A stretch of 64,000 nt of DNA, taken from positions 1 to 64,000 of the forward strand of contig NZ_JAECZB010000096.1 of the NCBI RefSeq assembly GCF_016056295.1, in the 5' to 3' direction. This document shows positions 18,445-27,551 of this stretch, one piece after another. This stretch comes from Atlanticothrix silvestris CENA357 (lineage in GTDB: Bacteria; Cyanobacteriota; Cyanobacteriia; Cyanobacteriales; Nostocaceae). The notes beneath the pieces were generated by a model. That model saw only the letters and a program-made list of their open reading frames with translations, was not told the DNA's origin and did not search any database. The translations under genes were made by a program, and so were the position numbers. Each line of letters begins with the position of its first letter. The first letter of the stretch is position 1.

Positions 18445-19809
18445 ATGGGACTGCCAATCGTTGCAATTATCGGTCGCCCAAATGTGGGCAAATCCACCCT
18501 GGTTAATCGTCTCGCCGGGGAGCAAACGGCGATTGTCCATGACGAACCGGGTGTGACACGCGATCGCACTTACATGCCAGCTTATTGGGGCGATCGCGAA
18601 TTTTTAGTAGTGGATACTGGTGGCTTAGTATTTAACGATGACACCGAATTTCTGCCACTGATTCGCCAACAAGCATTAACAGCCCTTGCAGAAGCAAGTG
18701 CCGCTATTTTTGTTGTAGATGGTCAAACTGGCCCCAACTCGGCTGATGAAGAAATCGCCGCATGGTTGCGCCAACAACCAGTACCTGTATTATTGGCTGT
18801 AAATAAATGTGAATCTCCAGAGCAAGGCTTAATGCAAGCCACCGAATTTTGGCAATTGGGATTGGGCGAACCTTTCGCGATCTCCGCAATTCATGGTAAC
18901 GGTACAGGAGAAATACTTGATGAGTTAATTACTCACATCCCCAGCGTTGATGAAATACCGGAAAACAACGAAATTAAAGTCGCAATCATCGGGCGACCTA
19001 ATGTCGGTAAATCCAGTTTGTTGAATGCTTTTGTTGGAGAAGAAAGGGCGATCGTTAGCCCCATTTCTGGCACCACTCGCGATGCTATTGATACCGTCGT
19101 GGAACGGAATGGGCAAACCTACCGCTTAATTGATACTGCGGGTATTCGCAAAAAGAAACACATAGAATACGGCACAGAATTTTTTAGCATTAACCGTGCC
19201 TTTAAAGCAATTCGCCGTGCCGATGTGGTTTTATTGATCATAGATGCCCTTGATGGAGTCACCGAGCAAGACCAAAAATTAGCCGGGCGAATTATTGAAG
19301 AAGGTCGGGCTTGTATCATCGTCGTGAATAAATGGGATGCAGTCGAAAAAGACTCTTACACCATCTACGACTATGAAAAAACTATGCAATCCCGGCTAGA
19401 TTTTACCGACTGGGCAGAAACTATCTTTGTGAGTGCCTTAACAGGCCAACGGGTAGAAAAGATTTTAGAATGTGTGAATATAGCAGCCGAGGCACATAAA
19501 CGCCGTGTCAGTACATCAGTTATTAACGAAGTACTAGAAGATGCTGTTAGCTGGCATTCGCCACCAGCCTCACGCGGAGGCCGTCAAGGCAAAATTTATT
19601 ATGGTACGCAAGTAACTACGCAACCACCAACAATCGCCCTATTTGTCAACGAAGCCAAACGCTTCAACGACAACTACCGCCGCTATATTGAAAGACAATT
19701 CCGAGAACAATTAGGGTTCAAAGGTACTCCCATTCGTTTATTATGGCGGAGTAAAAAAGTCCGGGATATGGAAGTTGGTAGCGTCAACAGAGCAACTCGC
19801 GTTAAATAA
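18445..19809 (+). CDS. der: Ribosome biogenesis GTPase Der
   Basis: Der (EngA) is an essential tandem GTPase that acts in maturation of the 50S ribosomal subunit. The 454-residue protein has two complete G domains: [18 protein letters not shown] and NKCE in the first (from about residue 8), and [20 protein letters not shown] and NKWD in the second (from about 180). A C-terminal KH-like domain (about 350-454) follows, with [17 protein letters not shown]. Length and order match the family. A REP palindrome lies 10 bp after the stop and may serve as its 3' end. Confidence 0.97.
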   Translation: MGLPIVAIIGRPNVGKSTLVNRLAGEQTAIVHDEPGVTRDRTYMPAYWGDREFLVVDTGGLVFNDDTEFLPLIRQQALTALAEASAAIFVVDGQTGPNSADEEIAAWLRQQPVPVLLAVNKCESPEQGLMQATEFWQLGLGEPFAISAIHGNGTGEILDELITHIPSVDEIPENNEIKVAIIGRPNVGKSSLLNAFVGEERAIVSPISGTTRDAIDTVVERNGQTYRLIDTAGIRKKKHIEYGTEFFSINRAFKAIRRADVVLLIIDALDGVTEQDQKLAGRIIEEGRACIIVVNKWDAVEKDSYTIYDYEKTMQSRLDFTDWAETIFVSALTGQRVEKILECVNIAAEAHKRRVSTSVINEVLEDAVSWHSPPASRGGRQGKIYYGTQVTTQPPTIALFVNEAKRFNDNYRRYIERQFREQLGFKGTPIRLLWRSKKVRDMEVGSVNRATRVK

Positions 19810-19819
19810 ATAATGATTC

Positions 19820-19852
19820 AGATCCCCGACTTCTTAAAGAAGTCGGGGATCT
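19820..19852. repeat. REP palindrome, copy 1 (loop A)
   Basis: A perfect 16-bp inverted repeat agatccccgacttctt with a single-base A loop. Identical arms occur at 23729-23779, 24408-24440 and 50724-50756. It lies just behind der and could act as a transcript end, although no T run follows. Confidence 0.9.
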
Positions 19853-19935
19853 TGGTATTTGGCTACAATTTACCGAAATCAGAGATGATGCTTAAGTAGT
19901 TATAGTTACTACTTAAAAAGTTGTAGCTGTTAACT

Positions 19936-22900
19936 ATGCCTTTTACCTTCACTTTTGCCCTCAGCCAAAACCAAACCTTTGAACTGCGCTGCAATTACGG
20001 TACCCGCCGTCTTGATACTAATCAGTTAGGTAGTCTGATTAATCTGTGTGAGGAAAAATACTATTCTCAACAAAAGGATGACACCGCACAGTTACGGAAT
20101 ATCGGCTGTCAGTTGTATTCGTGGTTGGATGGTAAAGAAGGATGGTTACGCCAAGCTTTAAATGCAGAAAATCAAGGCACAATATATTTAGATTTAATTC
20201 AAACCAATGAAGCACAGGGTTTAAACCCCCAAACTCAAAAGGTGGCGTTAGGTTTAGCTCATTTGCCTTGGGAATTATTACACAACGGCACAGTATTTTT
20301 ACATAAACTTTTACCAGTAAAAGCAGTTCAGCAACAAAATAACCCAGTTATTCCCCAACAAAATCGTCCGTTGCGACTGCTGTTTATGGCGACTTCACCA
20401 GAACACCCAGGAATTGCATCTCTACAATTTGAGCAGGAAGAGGCGAATATTCTCAAAGCCACACAAGAGCAGCCTTTGGCGTTGATTGTGGAGGAAAGCG
20501 GCTCGGTGGCTGAGTTGGGGAATTTAGTTCAGTCATATCCCGCAGATTATTTTGATGTATTCCATTTGACTGGGCATGGTGTTATTTATACAGTTAGTAA
20601 GTTTGGACGTTATCTGCCGCCAGGTAGGAAAATTGAAGATTATACTCCCTGCTTTATTAGTGAAGATGAGGTGGGAGGTGTACAATTTACTACCGTTGAT
20701 GATTTAGCCAGAGCCTTTCGGGGACGCTTTCCCCGTGTGGTGTTTCTCTCTGGCTGTCACACTGGGCAACTTGCTAATAATGGTACTGTTCCCTCAATGG
20801 CGCAGGCTTTGGTAAAAGCGGGTGTGGGTGTGGTTTTAGGCTGGGCGCGTCCGGTGTTTGACACAACAGGTATTATTGCTGCACAAGCGCTTTATCAAGC
20901 TTTGGCGACGGGGGCGACAGTGGAAGATGCGTTAAAAACGGCACAGCAAGAAATGATTACGCAGGAATGTTCCGACTGGCATTTATTGCGGATTTATCGA
21001 GATACTCGCCAGATTCAGGAGTTAGTTACACCTCTGCTAACCAGAAAGCGCGAAAAGCTGAAATTTACACCACCTGAAAGCGAATTTCTCGATGAAAACA
21101 ATATTGTCAAAGTTGCCAGTCGGGGGGAATTTGTCGGACGCAGAAAAGCCTTGCAGCGTGGGATGTTGGCTTTGCGGGCAACTAGCGACCATATCGGCGT
21201 GTTTTTGGCGGGAATGGGGGGTTTGGGTAAAAGTTCTCTAGCGGCGCGGTTGTGTACGCGGGTGCAGTCGCAACGCCCCAATTTTCAGCGTGTGGTGTTG
21301 ATTGGGCCTGTGAACGAGGTGGGTTTAATTACCAAGCTGGCGAGTAAGTATGAACGGTTTGAGGGTGTGCCGGCTTTGTTAAATCAGCCGGGAATTTCTT
21401 TTAAAGGGCGATTGCAAAACTTTTTTGAGGCCATAGAAGAGACACAGGATCAGCCTTTGTTGTTGGTTTTGGATGACTTTGAGCAGAATATCCCCGAAGG
21501 GAATATAGCAGATGGTAGTCTGCGGATGACTGCGGAAGCTTACGAGGTGTTAGCAGCTTTGTGTGCAGCTTTGGCTGAGAATCAAGCGGAAAGTCGGTTA
21601 ATTGTTACCTGTCGATATTTAAAGGAAGATACTCTTCCACCCCATCGCTTACATTTGGAAAGTTTGCAGGGGATGGGTGAGGCGGATATTAATAAAATAT
21701 ATTGGCAATTGGATCAGGATGTGAGGTTGCAAGTGAGAAAGCAGCGCCTCCTGACAATTGCTGATGGAAATCCGCGCTTGTTGAAGTGGCTGGTGGAAAT
21801 TGTGCAGTTACCAGATTTGGCTACAGATGAGTTGCTGACAAAGTTGGAGAGTGTGCAACTCAAGTTTCGGGAAAATATTTTAGCGGAAGTTTTGTTAAAT
21901 GCTTTGGAGGATGAGGAAAAAAAGTTTCTGGCTAGGATGAGTGTGTTTCGTCTCCCGGTGACAATTGATATTCTTAATTCTCTTGCTTCCTCTTCTTCAC
22001 TCCCCAAATTAATTAGCCTCAGTTTAGTGCAGTCAGCGACAACTTACGCCCAGCAAATTGCTGAATATCGGGTGACGACGATTTTAGAACCGTTGTTGCA
22101 ACCAATATTAACTGAAGAGGAATGGCAAACTACGCGCCAAGGTGCGACACGTAAAATTTATCAAACTTGGTGGGAGGAAACGGATAAGCGCAACGAAAAA
22201 CAAGGGCGAGAAATTGTCAGGTTGGCGGTGTTGGGACAGGAAAAAGAAATTGCCGTTAGCGTGGGCTATAACATTGCAAAAAATTGGGTGAGTAATAGCC
22301 GATATGTGGAAGCGTGGGAGATATGCCGAGAAATTTTGCAATTGGGTGCAGATTACCGAATTTTGGGAACCATTGCTGGGGCGGAACACACTTTGGGTTT
22401 TGTTGTAGAAGCGTTGGCGCATTTTGAACAAGCCTTACAACACTGTCCAAAAGAGGATTTAAAAGAAAAAGCCACCACCCTACACGAAATGGCTCGATTA
22501 AAAGCCCAACAGGGAGACATCGCCGGAGCAATCGCTCTTTTCCAGCAATCTTTGGAGATCAAAGAAAGCATCAACGATGTCCGAGGTAAAGCCGCCACCC
22601 TACACCAAATGGCTTATTTAAAAGCCCAACAGGGAGACATAGCTGGGGCGATCGCACTTTACCAGCAATCTTTGGAGATCACAGACAGCATCAACGATGT
22701 CCGAGGTAAAGCCGCCACCCTAAACCAAATGGCTTATTTAAAAGCCCAACAGGGAGACATAGTCGGGGCAATCGCACTTTACCAGCAATCTTTGGAGATC
22801 ACAGACAGCATCAACGATGTCCAAGTGAAAGCCGCCACCCTACACGAAATGGCTCGATTAAAAGCCCAACAGAGAGACATCGCTGGGGCGATTGCACTTT

Positions 22901-23259
22901 TTCAGCAATCTTTGCAAATAAATGAAAGCATCAACGATGTCCGAGTGAAAGCCGCCACCCTACACGAAATGGCTCGATTAAAAGCCCAACAGGAAGACAT
23001 AGCCGGGGCGATCATACTTTTCCAGCAATCTTTGCAAATAAATGAAAGCATCAACGATGTCCGATTGAAAGCCGCTACCCTACACAACATGGCGGGATTA
23101 AAAGCCCAACAGGGAGACATAGTCGGGGCGATCGCACTTTTCCAGCAATCTTTGCAAATAAATGAAAGCATCAACGATGTCCAAGGTAAAGCCACTACGC
23201 TGGCAAGTATGGCTTATTGGGAAGGAGAAAGGGGAAATAAAACCAAACCAAGGAGTTAG
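19936..23259 (+). CDS. CHAT protease-NTPase-TPR protein, C-terminus frameshifted
   Basis: A 1107-residue multidomain protein of the kind used in bacterial conflict and programmed-cell-death signalling. Residues about 1-350 are a CHAT caspase-like domain with the catalytic dyad His214 (FHLTGHG) and Cys274 (FLSGCHTGQ). A P-loop NTPase follows, of NB-ARC/STAND type: GMGGLGKSS with Lys432, Walker B LLVLDDFEQ with Asp513-Asp514. Then a helical linker and six near-identical 40-residue TPRs (846-1085) form the sensor or scaffold. The frame ends at KTKPRS because of a 5-bp AAACC tandem duplication near 23239; without it translation would run on to 23729 (see next entry). The protease and NTPase parts are intact, so a shortened protein may still work. 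The trigger and target are unknown. Confidence 0.9.
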   Translation: MPFTFTFALSQNQTFELRCNYGTRRLDTNQLGSLINLCEEKYYSQQKDDTAQLRNIGCQLYSWLDGKEGWLRQALNAENQGTIYLDLIQTNEAQGLNPQTQKVALGLAHLPWELLHNGTVFLHKLLPVKAVQQQNNPVIPQQNRPLRLLFMATSPEHPGIASLQFEQEEANILKATQEQPLALIVEESGSVAELGNLVQSYPADYFDVFHLTGHGVIYTVSKFGRYLPPGRKIEDYTPCFISEDEVGGVQFTTVDDLARAFRGRFPRVVFLSGCHTGQLANNGTVPSMAQALVKAGVGVVLGWARPVFDTTGIIAAQALYQALATGATVEDALKTAQQEMITQECSDWHLLRIYRDTRQIQELVTPLLTRKREKLKFTPPESEFLDENNIVKVASRGEFVGRRKALQRGMLALRATSDHIGVFLAGMGGLGKSSLAARLCTRVQSQRPNFQRVVLIGPVNEVGLITKLASKYERFEGVPALLNQPGISFKGRLQNFFEAIEETQDQPLLLVLDDFEQNIPEGNIADGSLRMTAEAYEVLAALCAALAENQAESRLIVTCRYLKEDTLPPHRLHLESLQGMGEADINKIYWQLDQDVRLQVRKQRLLTIADGNPRLLKWLVEIVQLPDLATDELLTKLESVQLKFRENILAEVLLNALEDEEKKFLARMSVFRLPVTIDILNSLASSSSLPKLISLSLVQSATTYAQQIAEYRVTTILEPLLQPILTEEEWQTTRQGATRKIYQTWWEETDKRNEKQGREIVRLAVLGQEKEIAVSVGYNIAKNWVSNSRYVEAWEICREILQLGADYRILGTIAGAEHTLGFVVEALAHFEQALQHCPKEDLKEKATTLHEMARLKAQQGDIAGAIALFQQSLEIKESINDVRGKAATLHQMAYLKAQQGDIAGAIALYQQSLEITDSINDVRGKAATLNQMAYLKAQQGDIVGAIALYQQSLEITDSINDVQVKAATLHEMARLKAQQRDIAGAIALFQQSLQINESINDVRVKAATLHEMARLKAQQEDIAGAIILFQQSLQINESINDVRLKAATLHNMAGLKAQQGDIVGAIALFQQSLQINESINDVQGKATTLASMAYWEGERGNKTKPRS
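22471..23190 (+). repeat. Six tandem 120-bp coding repeats (TPR array)
   Basis: Six direct repeats of exactly 120 bp (starting at 22471, 22591, 22711, 22831, 22951 and 23071) plus the start of a seventh. Each encodes one 40-residue TPR unit with the core LKAQQGDIAGAIALFQQSL. DNA identity between units is very high, more than needed to keep the protein fold. This implies recent expansion or gene conversion and a copy number that may vary between strains. Confidence 0.95.
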
Positions 23260-23729
23260 AACTAAACCTGCAAGCCGCCCAATTACTCGGAGAAGTCCGC
23301 GCTTATATAGATTTATGCATAACTTTAAATAACTTAGGCGTTGCTAATGAGACTAGGGGTATTATCTATCTTGCTCAAGCAGTGTGGCTGTGTATGCGAG
23401 TTGAAATCCCTTTAATTAATATATTAGACACTCTTCAACTTATGTACAATTACGCAGCTAAGGGGGATGAAATGAAAGCTTTACTGGGTGCAGTGGCTGT
23501 GTCTTTATGCCACATTCGCGGCGCTGGACATCCCAAGTTAGAGGATTTACAACAGCGCAGTTTGAATATTTTATCCGGTGCGGCGGCTACCCAAGGAATT
23601 GAAACCCAGGAAGTATTTGTTACTTGGTTTGTGCAGCAACGGTTGAATGACCCTGAATATTTTATACCGCAACTCAATCAACGGTTAGAGGCGATCATTG
23701 GGGATGAGTGGCTATTTGAGCGATTTTAA
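23241..23729 (+). pseudogene. Out-of-frame C-terminal part of the CHAT-TPR gene
   Basis: Shifted by one frame relative to the CHAT gene, the sequence continues NQTKELELNLQAAQLLGEVR, then AYIDLCITLNNLGVANETRG, and on to EAIIGDEWLFERF with a TAA at 23727. It has the helical, TPR-like character expected of the missing end. Removing one of two adjacent AAACC units (around 23237-23248) joins it directly: RGNKTKELELNLQAA. About 160 residues are cut off. An internal GTG at 23382 could give a separate 115-residue product, but no ribosome-binding site supports this. Confidence 0.8.
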
Positions 23730-23779
23730 GATCCTCCAGATCCCCGACTTCTTAAAGAAGTCGGGGATCTGGAGGATCT
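23729..23779. repeat. REP palindrome, copy 2, extended 25-bp stem (loop A)
   Basis: The 16-bp REP arms are extended by agatcctcc/ggaggatct to give a perfect 25-bp inverted repeat with a one-base loop. It begins on the last base of the CHAT remnant's stop codon and ends 3 bp before the RAYT stop codon, so it lies between two convergent frames. Confidence 0.92.
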
Positions 23780-23782
23780 ATA

Positions 23783-24355
23783 TTATTCATCCAGCACTAG
23801 TCTTGTGAAATCAGCACTATCAGGTAGGTTATAATCATTTAAAAATTGCTGATAAGTTGATTCTCCCTCAATCTGCATCTTGATATATTCTGTCTTGGGT
23901 AGTGTTCCTGCTCTTAACCCTGCATATTCCAAATAACTGGAAAACTCCCATTCTTCAGGTTGCTTTACCAGTCTCGCTTGCACTGGATTAAGATGAATAT
24001 AACGACAGAGATTGATGAGATAATCAGTCCGTGAAACGTGGATACTTTGGAACCTACCTTGAAACAAGACTCCAGAACGATTAAAACGTTTATTAATAGC
24101 TTTTGTATAGGCGAGTGACAGAGATTTCATGGCATCAGAGAGGGTTTCATCTCTGAGATAAACTAAAAAATGATAATGATTGGGCATTAAACAATAAGCA
24201 ACGATATCTACTGCTTTACTAATAAGATGTTCTTTAACCAATTTGAGAAAATAAATATAATTCTCTCGCTCAAAGAAAATCCTTTGCCTGTTATTCCCTC
24301 GATTGTAGACATGATAAAAGTTTCCAGTTTGCAAGGGGGTTTGTCGTCGCGGCAT
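23783..24355 (-). CDS. REP-associated tyrosine transposase (RAYT)
   Basis: A 190-residue Y1 HUH transposase of the TnpA-REP/RAYT type, a single-strand DNA nuclease related to IS200/IS605 TnpA and domesticated to act on REP palindromes. Seen: N-terminal NFYHVYNRGNNRQ (YNRG motif), HUH motif PNHYHFLV with His60 and His62, catalytic Tyr83 in SLAYTKAINKRF, and the GVLFQGRFQSIHV and RYIHLNPVQARLV blocks typical of the family. It appears full length and intact. REP palindromes of opposite orientation flank it on both sides (23729 and 24408). No TnpB is present, as expected for RAYTs. Confidence 0.93.
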   Translation of the reverse strand: MPRRQTPLQTGNFYHVYNRGNNRQRIFFERENYIYFLKLVKEHLISKAVDIVAYCLMPNHYHFLVYLRDETLSDAMKSLSLAYTKAINKRFNRSGVLFQGRFQSIHVSRTDYLINLCRYIHLNPVQARLVKQPEEWEFSSYLEYAGLRAGTLPKTEYIKMQIEGESTYQQFLNDYNLPDSADFTRLVLDE

Positions 24356-24407
24356 AGGTGAGAATATGAGGTGTCGCCTTTAGTATTCCCTGGAAAAGCA
24401 ATCAATC

Positions 24408-24440
24408 AGATCCCCGACTTCTTTAAGAAGTCGGGGATCT
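24408..24440. repeat. REP palindrome, copy 3 (loop T)
   Basis: Same 16-bp arms as copy 1, with T as the single loop base; the loop base makes it inverted relative to copies 1 and 2. It lies 52 bp upstream of the RAYT start and 24 bp before ecfT. Confidence 0.9.
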
Positions 24441-24464
24441 ACCCCTTTCCCAAAGCACTCAAAC

Positions 24465-25391
24465 ATGGACTTATTGCGATCGCTACCACTTGGACTTTAC
24501 CTAGAACAACCGCAAACTTGGTTGCATAAACTCGATCCACGAATCAAAATTTTTTGGTTGATGAGCTTTTTAACAAGCTACAGTTTTGCCAATAACCAAT
24601 GGCGCATACTACTGGTAGCATTGCTAATTATTTTTACCTTAGTTGCCAAAATTCCTCGAAGAGTGTGGCAGCAGCAGATGGGTTGGCTATTGACACTTTC
24701 GTTTTTAGTCTTAATTATTGCAGCTGTTAGTCCAGATGGACTAGGTATAGATTATCAACAGCGTCTGCCAGCTAATGAACAAGTTTTGCTCCAGCAACCA
24801 AATACAAATAATGCCAAAGTTGCTACAGAGCAAGTTAGTAACAACAAACAGTACAGCTATGTCTTATTTCATAAAGGGCCAGTCAAAGTTACTCGTCGTT
24901 CTTTAGATTTAGCAGTACGCCTCAGCACAATTTTATTTACCGTAATTTACAGCACTAACCTGTATCTGCTCACAACCGCACCAGAAGAAATCACCACTGC
25001 CATAGAAACTTTAATGCAGCCTCTAAGACGGTTCAAAATACCTGTAACTGAAATTACTCTGACTTTAACTTTGTCTTTGCGATTTATTCCCCTAGTCCTA
25101 GAAGAAGTACAAAATTTAGCTCGTTCTGTAATGACAAGGGCAATTAATTGGAAAAAGCTGGGATTGAAAGGAGCATTTAAAGTTTGGATGATAGTCGCAG
25201 AGAGACTGTTAGAAAATTTGTTACTCCGGGCAGAACAAATGGCTAGTGCGATGATGGTGCGCGGTTTTACCAGTCCAAATGAACACCGCGTCAAATGGCA
25301 TGAATTACGGCTCAAAGCGCGAGACTGGCTAGCTATTGGAATGTTGACATTGTTTTGGGGAGTGCGGGTAGTTTTAGGGAATCAATTTTGA
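24465..25391 (+). CDS. ECF transporter transmembrane protein EcfT/CbiQ family
   Basis: A 308-residue membrane component of energy-coupling-factor vitamin or metal transporters, which couples ATPase subunits (EcfA) to a substrate-binding S-protein. Several transmembrane helices are visible (about 28-45, 47-64, 71-92 and others after 145). The coupling-helix motifs of the family appear as SLRFIPLVLEEVQNLARSVMTRA and ERLLENLLLRAEQMASAMMVRGF, where the two Ala-Arg-Gly-type motifs contact the ATPases. The insert between helices (about 96-140) is longer than usual. No EcfA or S-component gene adjoins it, so the substrate is unknown; stand-alone EcfT genes are normal when ECF modules are shared. Confidence 0.88.
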   Translation: MDLLRSLPLGLYLEQPQTWLHKLDPRIKIFWLMSFLTSYSFANNQWRILLVALLIIFTLVAKIPRRVWQQQMGWLLTLSFLVLIIAAVSPDGLGIDYQQRLPANEQVLLQQPNTNNAKVATEQVSNNKQYSYVLFHKGPVKVTRRSLDLAVRLSTILFTVIYSTNLYLLTTAPEEITTAIETLMQPLRRFKIPVTEITLTLTLSLRFIPLVLEEVQNLARSVMTRAINWKKLGLKGAFKVWMIVAERLLENLLLRAEQMASAMMVRGFTSPNEHRVKWHELRLKARDWLAIGMLTLFWGVRVVLGNQF

Positions 25392-25407
25392 AAAGGGGCA
25401 TTCCTTT

Positions 25408-25442
25408 GGGAATTAAAAATTAAAAATTAAAAATTAAAAATG
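25408..25442. repeat. Tandem aattaaa heptads
   Basis: Four or more tandem copies of aattaaa lie between ecfT and the chorismate-enzyme gene. A dispersed fragment (gcatggggcatggg) follows near 25470, with a similar string near position 30 of the window. Confidence 0.75.
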
Positions 25443-25517
25443 AAATCAATTCAATTCTTAATTGAGCGAAGCATGGGGCATGGGAGAGTAACTAATGATA
25501 TTGACTATTGATAAATT

Positions 25518-26936
25518 ATGACCAAACCTTGGTATTGGCGATCGCTTCCTTTAGAAAATCGTACTGGTTCTGAAGTTTTTGCTGCTCTGTTTCGCTCTCA
25601 TAATGCATCTGGAATTGCTACTCTTCTCGAAAGTCCCTACCCAACGCCAACCAACCAACCCCAATTAAGTCGATATTCTATCTGTGCAGGCGCTCCTCGG
25701 ATAATAAATCAAATTCCGCAGATGTGGACACCAACACTAGGAACAGTTCTCCCATTCCTGGAAAACTTGCTGCAAAGTATGAGTTTTCCCCCTGCTCCCT
25801 GCTCCCTGCTCCCTGCCTCCCCTACTCCACCTCCCCACCTCCCTTTCACAGGTGGGTGGCTAGGATGGCTAGGCTATGACATTGCTGGGGAAATTGAACA
25901 GCTACCTGATGGGAAATCTGATAATCTTCCATTTCCAGTGGCCTTTTGGTACGAACCAGATGCTTTTGCCATTTTGGATCACGCCCAACAAATTTTATGG
26001 TTAGCAGCTAGTGAAATTGGTGATATCGATGGCTTAGAAGCTCGGTTAGCAAGAAAAGATGACGAAAATTCCTCTAATCCTCTCACCTTTGCACCTGAGT
26101 TTTTGACATCTCAACCAGATTATGAATCAGCCGTCAACCGTGCCAAAAAATATATCCAGGCTGGAGAAATATTTCAGGCAAATCTTTCTTTAAGATTTGC
26201 TGCCGCAACATCGGCTTCTGGCTGGTCAATTTATCAAGCTTTGCAAAAAATTAATCCTTCTCCCTTTGCCAGCTATTGGCAAACCCCTTGGGGAGAAGTC
26301 ATGAGCTGTTCACCAGAACGTCTGGTACTATTACAGAATCGGCAAGCGCAAACCAGACCCATCGCCGGGACGCGATCGCGTGGTGCAACCCCAGAACAAG
26401 ATAATCAACTGGCACAAGAATTACTCAGCAACACGAAAGAACGTGCAGAACACATCATGCTGGTAGATTTAGAACGCAACGATTTAGGGCGAGTTTGCAA
26501 ATATGGAACAGTAAATGTCGATGAGTTGCTGACAATTGAGCGATATAGCCATGTTATGCACCTTGTCAGCAACATCCAAGGTATTTTAAGATGCGATCGC
26601 ACTGCCATTGATTTGATTCGCGCCTTGTTTCCCGGTGGCACAATCACAGGGTGTCCCAAAGTTCGCTGCATGGAAATCATCGAAGAACTAGAACCCATAC
26701 GACGCAGTTTATTTTACGGTTCCTGTGGCTATTTAGATTGGCGAGGCAACTTAGACTTAAATATCTTAATTCGCACCCTGTTACTAACTTCCTCATCTAC
26801 TCACTTCCCACTCAACGTTGTTTGGGGACAAGTGGGAGCAGGAATTGTCGCAGACAGCGATCCAGAAAGAGAATGGTATGAATCTCTGCACAAAGCCCAA
26901 GCACAACTAGCAGCCCTTAAAATGCTCAATTCCTAA
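25518..26936 (+). CDS. Chorismate-utilising enzyme: aminodeoxychorismate or anthranilate synthase component I
   Basis: A 472-residue member of the TrpE/PabB family, which aminates chorismate for folate (PabB) or tryptophan (TrpE). The C-terminal chorismate-binding domain is complete: ELLSNTKERAEHIMLVDLERNDLG, the catalytic-loop FPGGTITGCPKVRCMEIIEE, and AGIVADSDPEREWYE. The evidence for sub-type is mixed. PGGTITG is PabB-like, but PIAGTRSRG has Ala where classical PabB has the nucleophilic Lys (PIKGT), and LLES with RYS near the N-terminus is TrpE-like. I favour PabB with moderate confidence. A proline-rich stretch (about residues 92-110) is encoded by an in-frame repeat (25789-25848). The partner amidotransferase is not adjacent. 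Confidence 0.85.
   Translation: MTKPWYWRSLPLENRTGSEVFAALFRSHNASGIATLLESPYPTPTNQPQLSRYSICAGAPRIINQIPQMWTPTLGTVLPFLENLLQSMSFPPAPCSLLPASPTPPPHLPFTGGWLGWLGYDIAGEIEQLPDGKSDNLPFPVAFWYEPDAFAILDHAQQILWLAASEIGDIDGLEARLARKDDENSSNPLTFAPEFLTSQPDYESAVNRAKKYIQAGEIFQANLSLRFAAATSASGWSIYQALQKINPSPFASYWQTPWGEVMSCSPERLVLLQNRQAQTRPIAGTRSRGATPEQDNQLAQELLSNTKERAEHIMLVDLERNDLGRVCKYGTVNVDELLTIERYSHVMHLVSNIQGILRCDRTAIDLIRALFPGGTITGCPKVRCMEIIEELEPIRRSLFYGSCGYLDWRGNLDLNILIRTLLLTSSSTHFPLNVVWGQVGAGIVADSDPEREWYESLHKAQAQLAALKMLNS
25789..25848 (+). repeat. In-frame tgctccc-type heptad repeat within the chorismate-enzyme gene
   Basis: Tandem cctgctc/cctgcct heptads followed by cctccccacctccc give a proline-serine-leucine stretch (PPAPCSLLPASPTPPPHLP) in the N-terminal domain. 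The frame is kept on both sides. The base composition is C-rich, unlike the surrounding gene. Confidence 0.7.
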
Positions 26937-27551
26937 AACTCTCAAGAGAAAACTCCACCCACAAGAGGATAGGTTTTGTCAATTTTCAGTGGTTGGTAGT
27001 CAGTAGTAGAGATGTTTTAAGATCACTGACAACTGACAACTGACAACTATAATTCCCTATCTATTTTGCGCCACAAAGCAATAATTATGGCAACATTGAA
27101 AGAAGCTAGAGCAAACAGAAGTATCTAGATGCTTCTGCGGCAGCTAAAAGCAGGGTGGGTTGGCTTTTGCCCTTGGGCGCTTAAAGGGGTGTATCCTATT
27201 GCCACAGGGAAAATCAAGCAAAATGGTCAAGACTTTTCTGGTTTAGCAATTTCAGCTGAGTATGATTTGTCAAGGCAAAACTGCGATCTCTTTGCGGGTT
27301 CAGTTACGCAACTAATCTAAAAGGCTCGACAATACCAGAACTATCGCCTCTGTTGTACTGTTCTGCTTCCCTATGGTTAACTTCGTCCGCCCATGAGGAA
27401 CTAGATTAAAGTTTTCATAACCGTTGTTCAACGACACAAATTGCTGAGTTTAGCGTAACTCTGCCCAAATATTCTGACGAAAGAGAGTTATTATCGTCTG
27501 GATGTTTGTACTTACCTGCGAAAAGAGACATACTCCTACCTTGACTACTAA
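26937..27551. other. Intergenic region with heptad repeats and no credible gene
   Basis: A 615-bp gap. 26990-27050 contains gttggtag/actgacaactgacaac heptad repeats. The rest contains one open frame of 63 codons (27129-27320) without start signals or recognisable motifs, which I treat as chance or as a decayed remnant. The 3' end must carry the pipX promoter. No RNA gene was recognised. Confidence 0.45.

Noticed and set aside
22471-23190. Regular 120-bp direct repeats suggesting a CRISPR-like array
   Set aside because: Repeats are contiguous, without spacers, in frame, and encode TPR units. No CRISPR array was found in the window.
23382-23729. Separate 115-codon gene starting at GTG
   Set aside because: Its upstream frame continues openly back to the CHAT frameshift point, and it has no ribosome-binding site, so it is the severed CHAT C-terminus.
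27129-27320. 63-codon open frame before pipX
   Set aside because: No ribosome-binding site, no recognised motif, and it lies in a repeat-bearing gap; more likely chance or decay.
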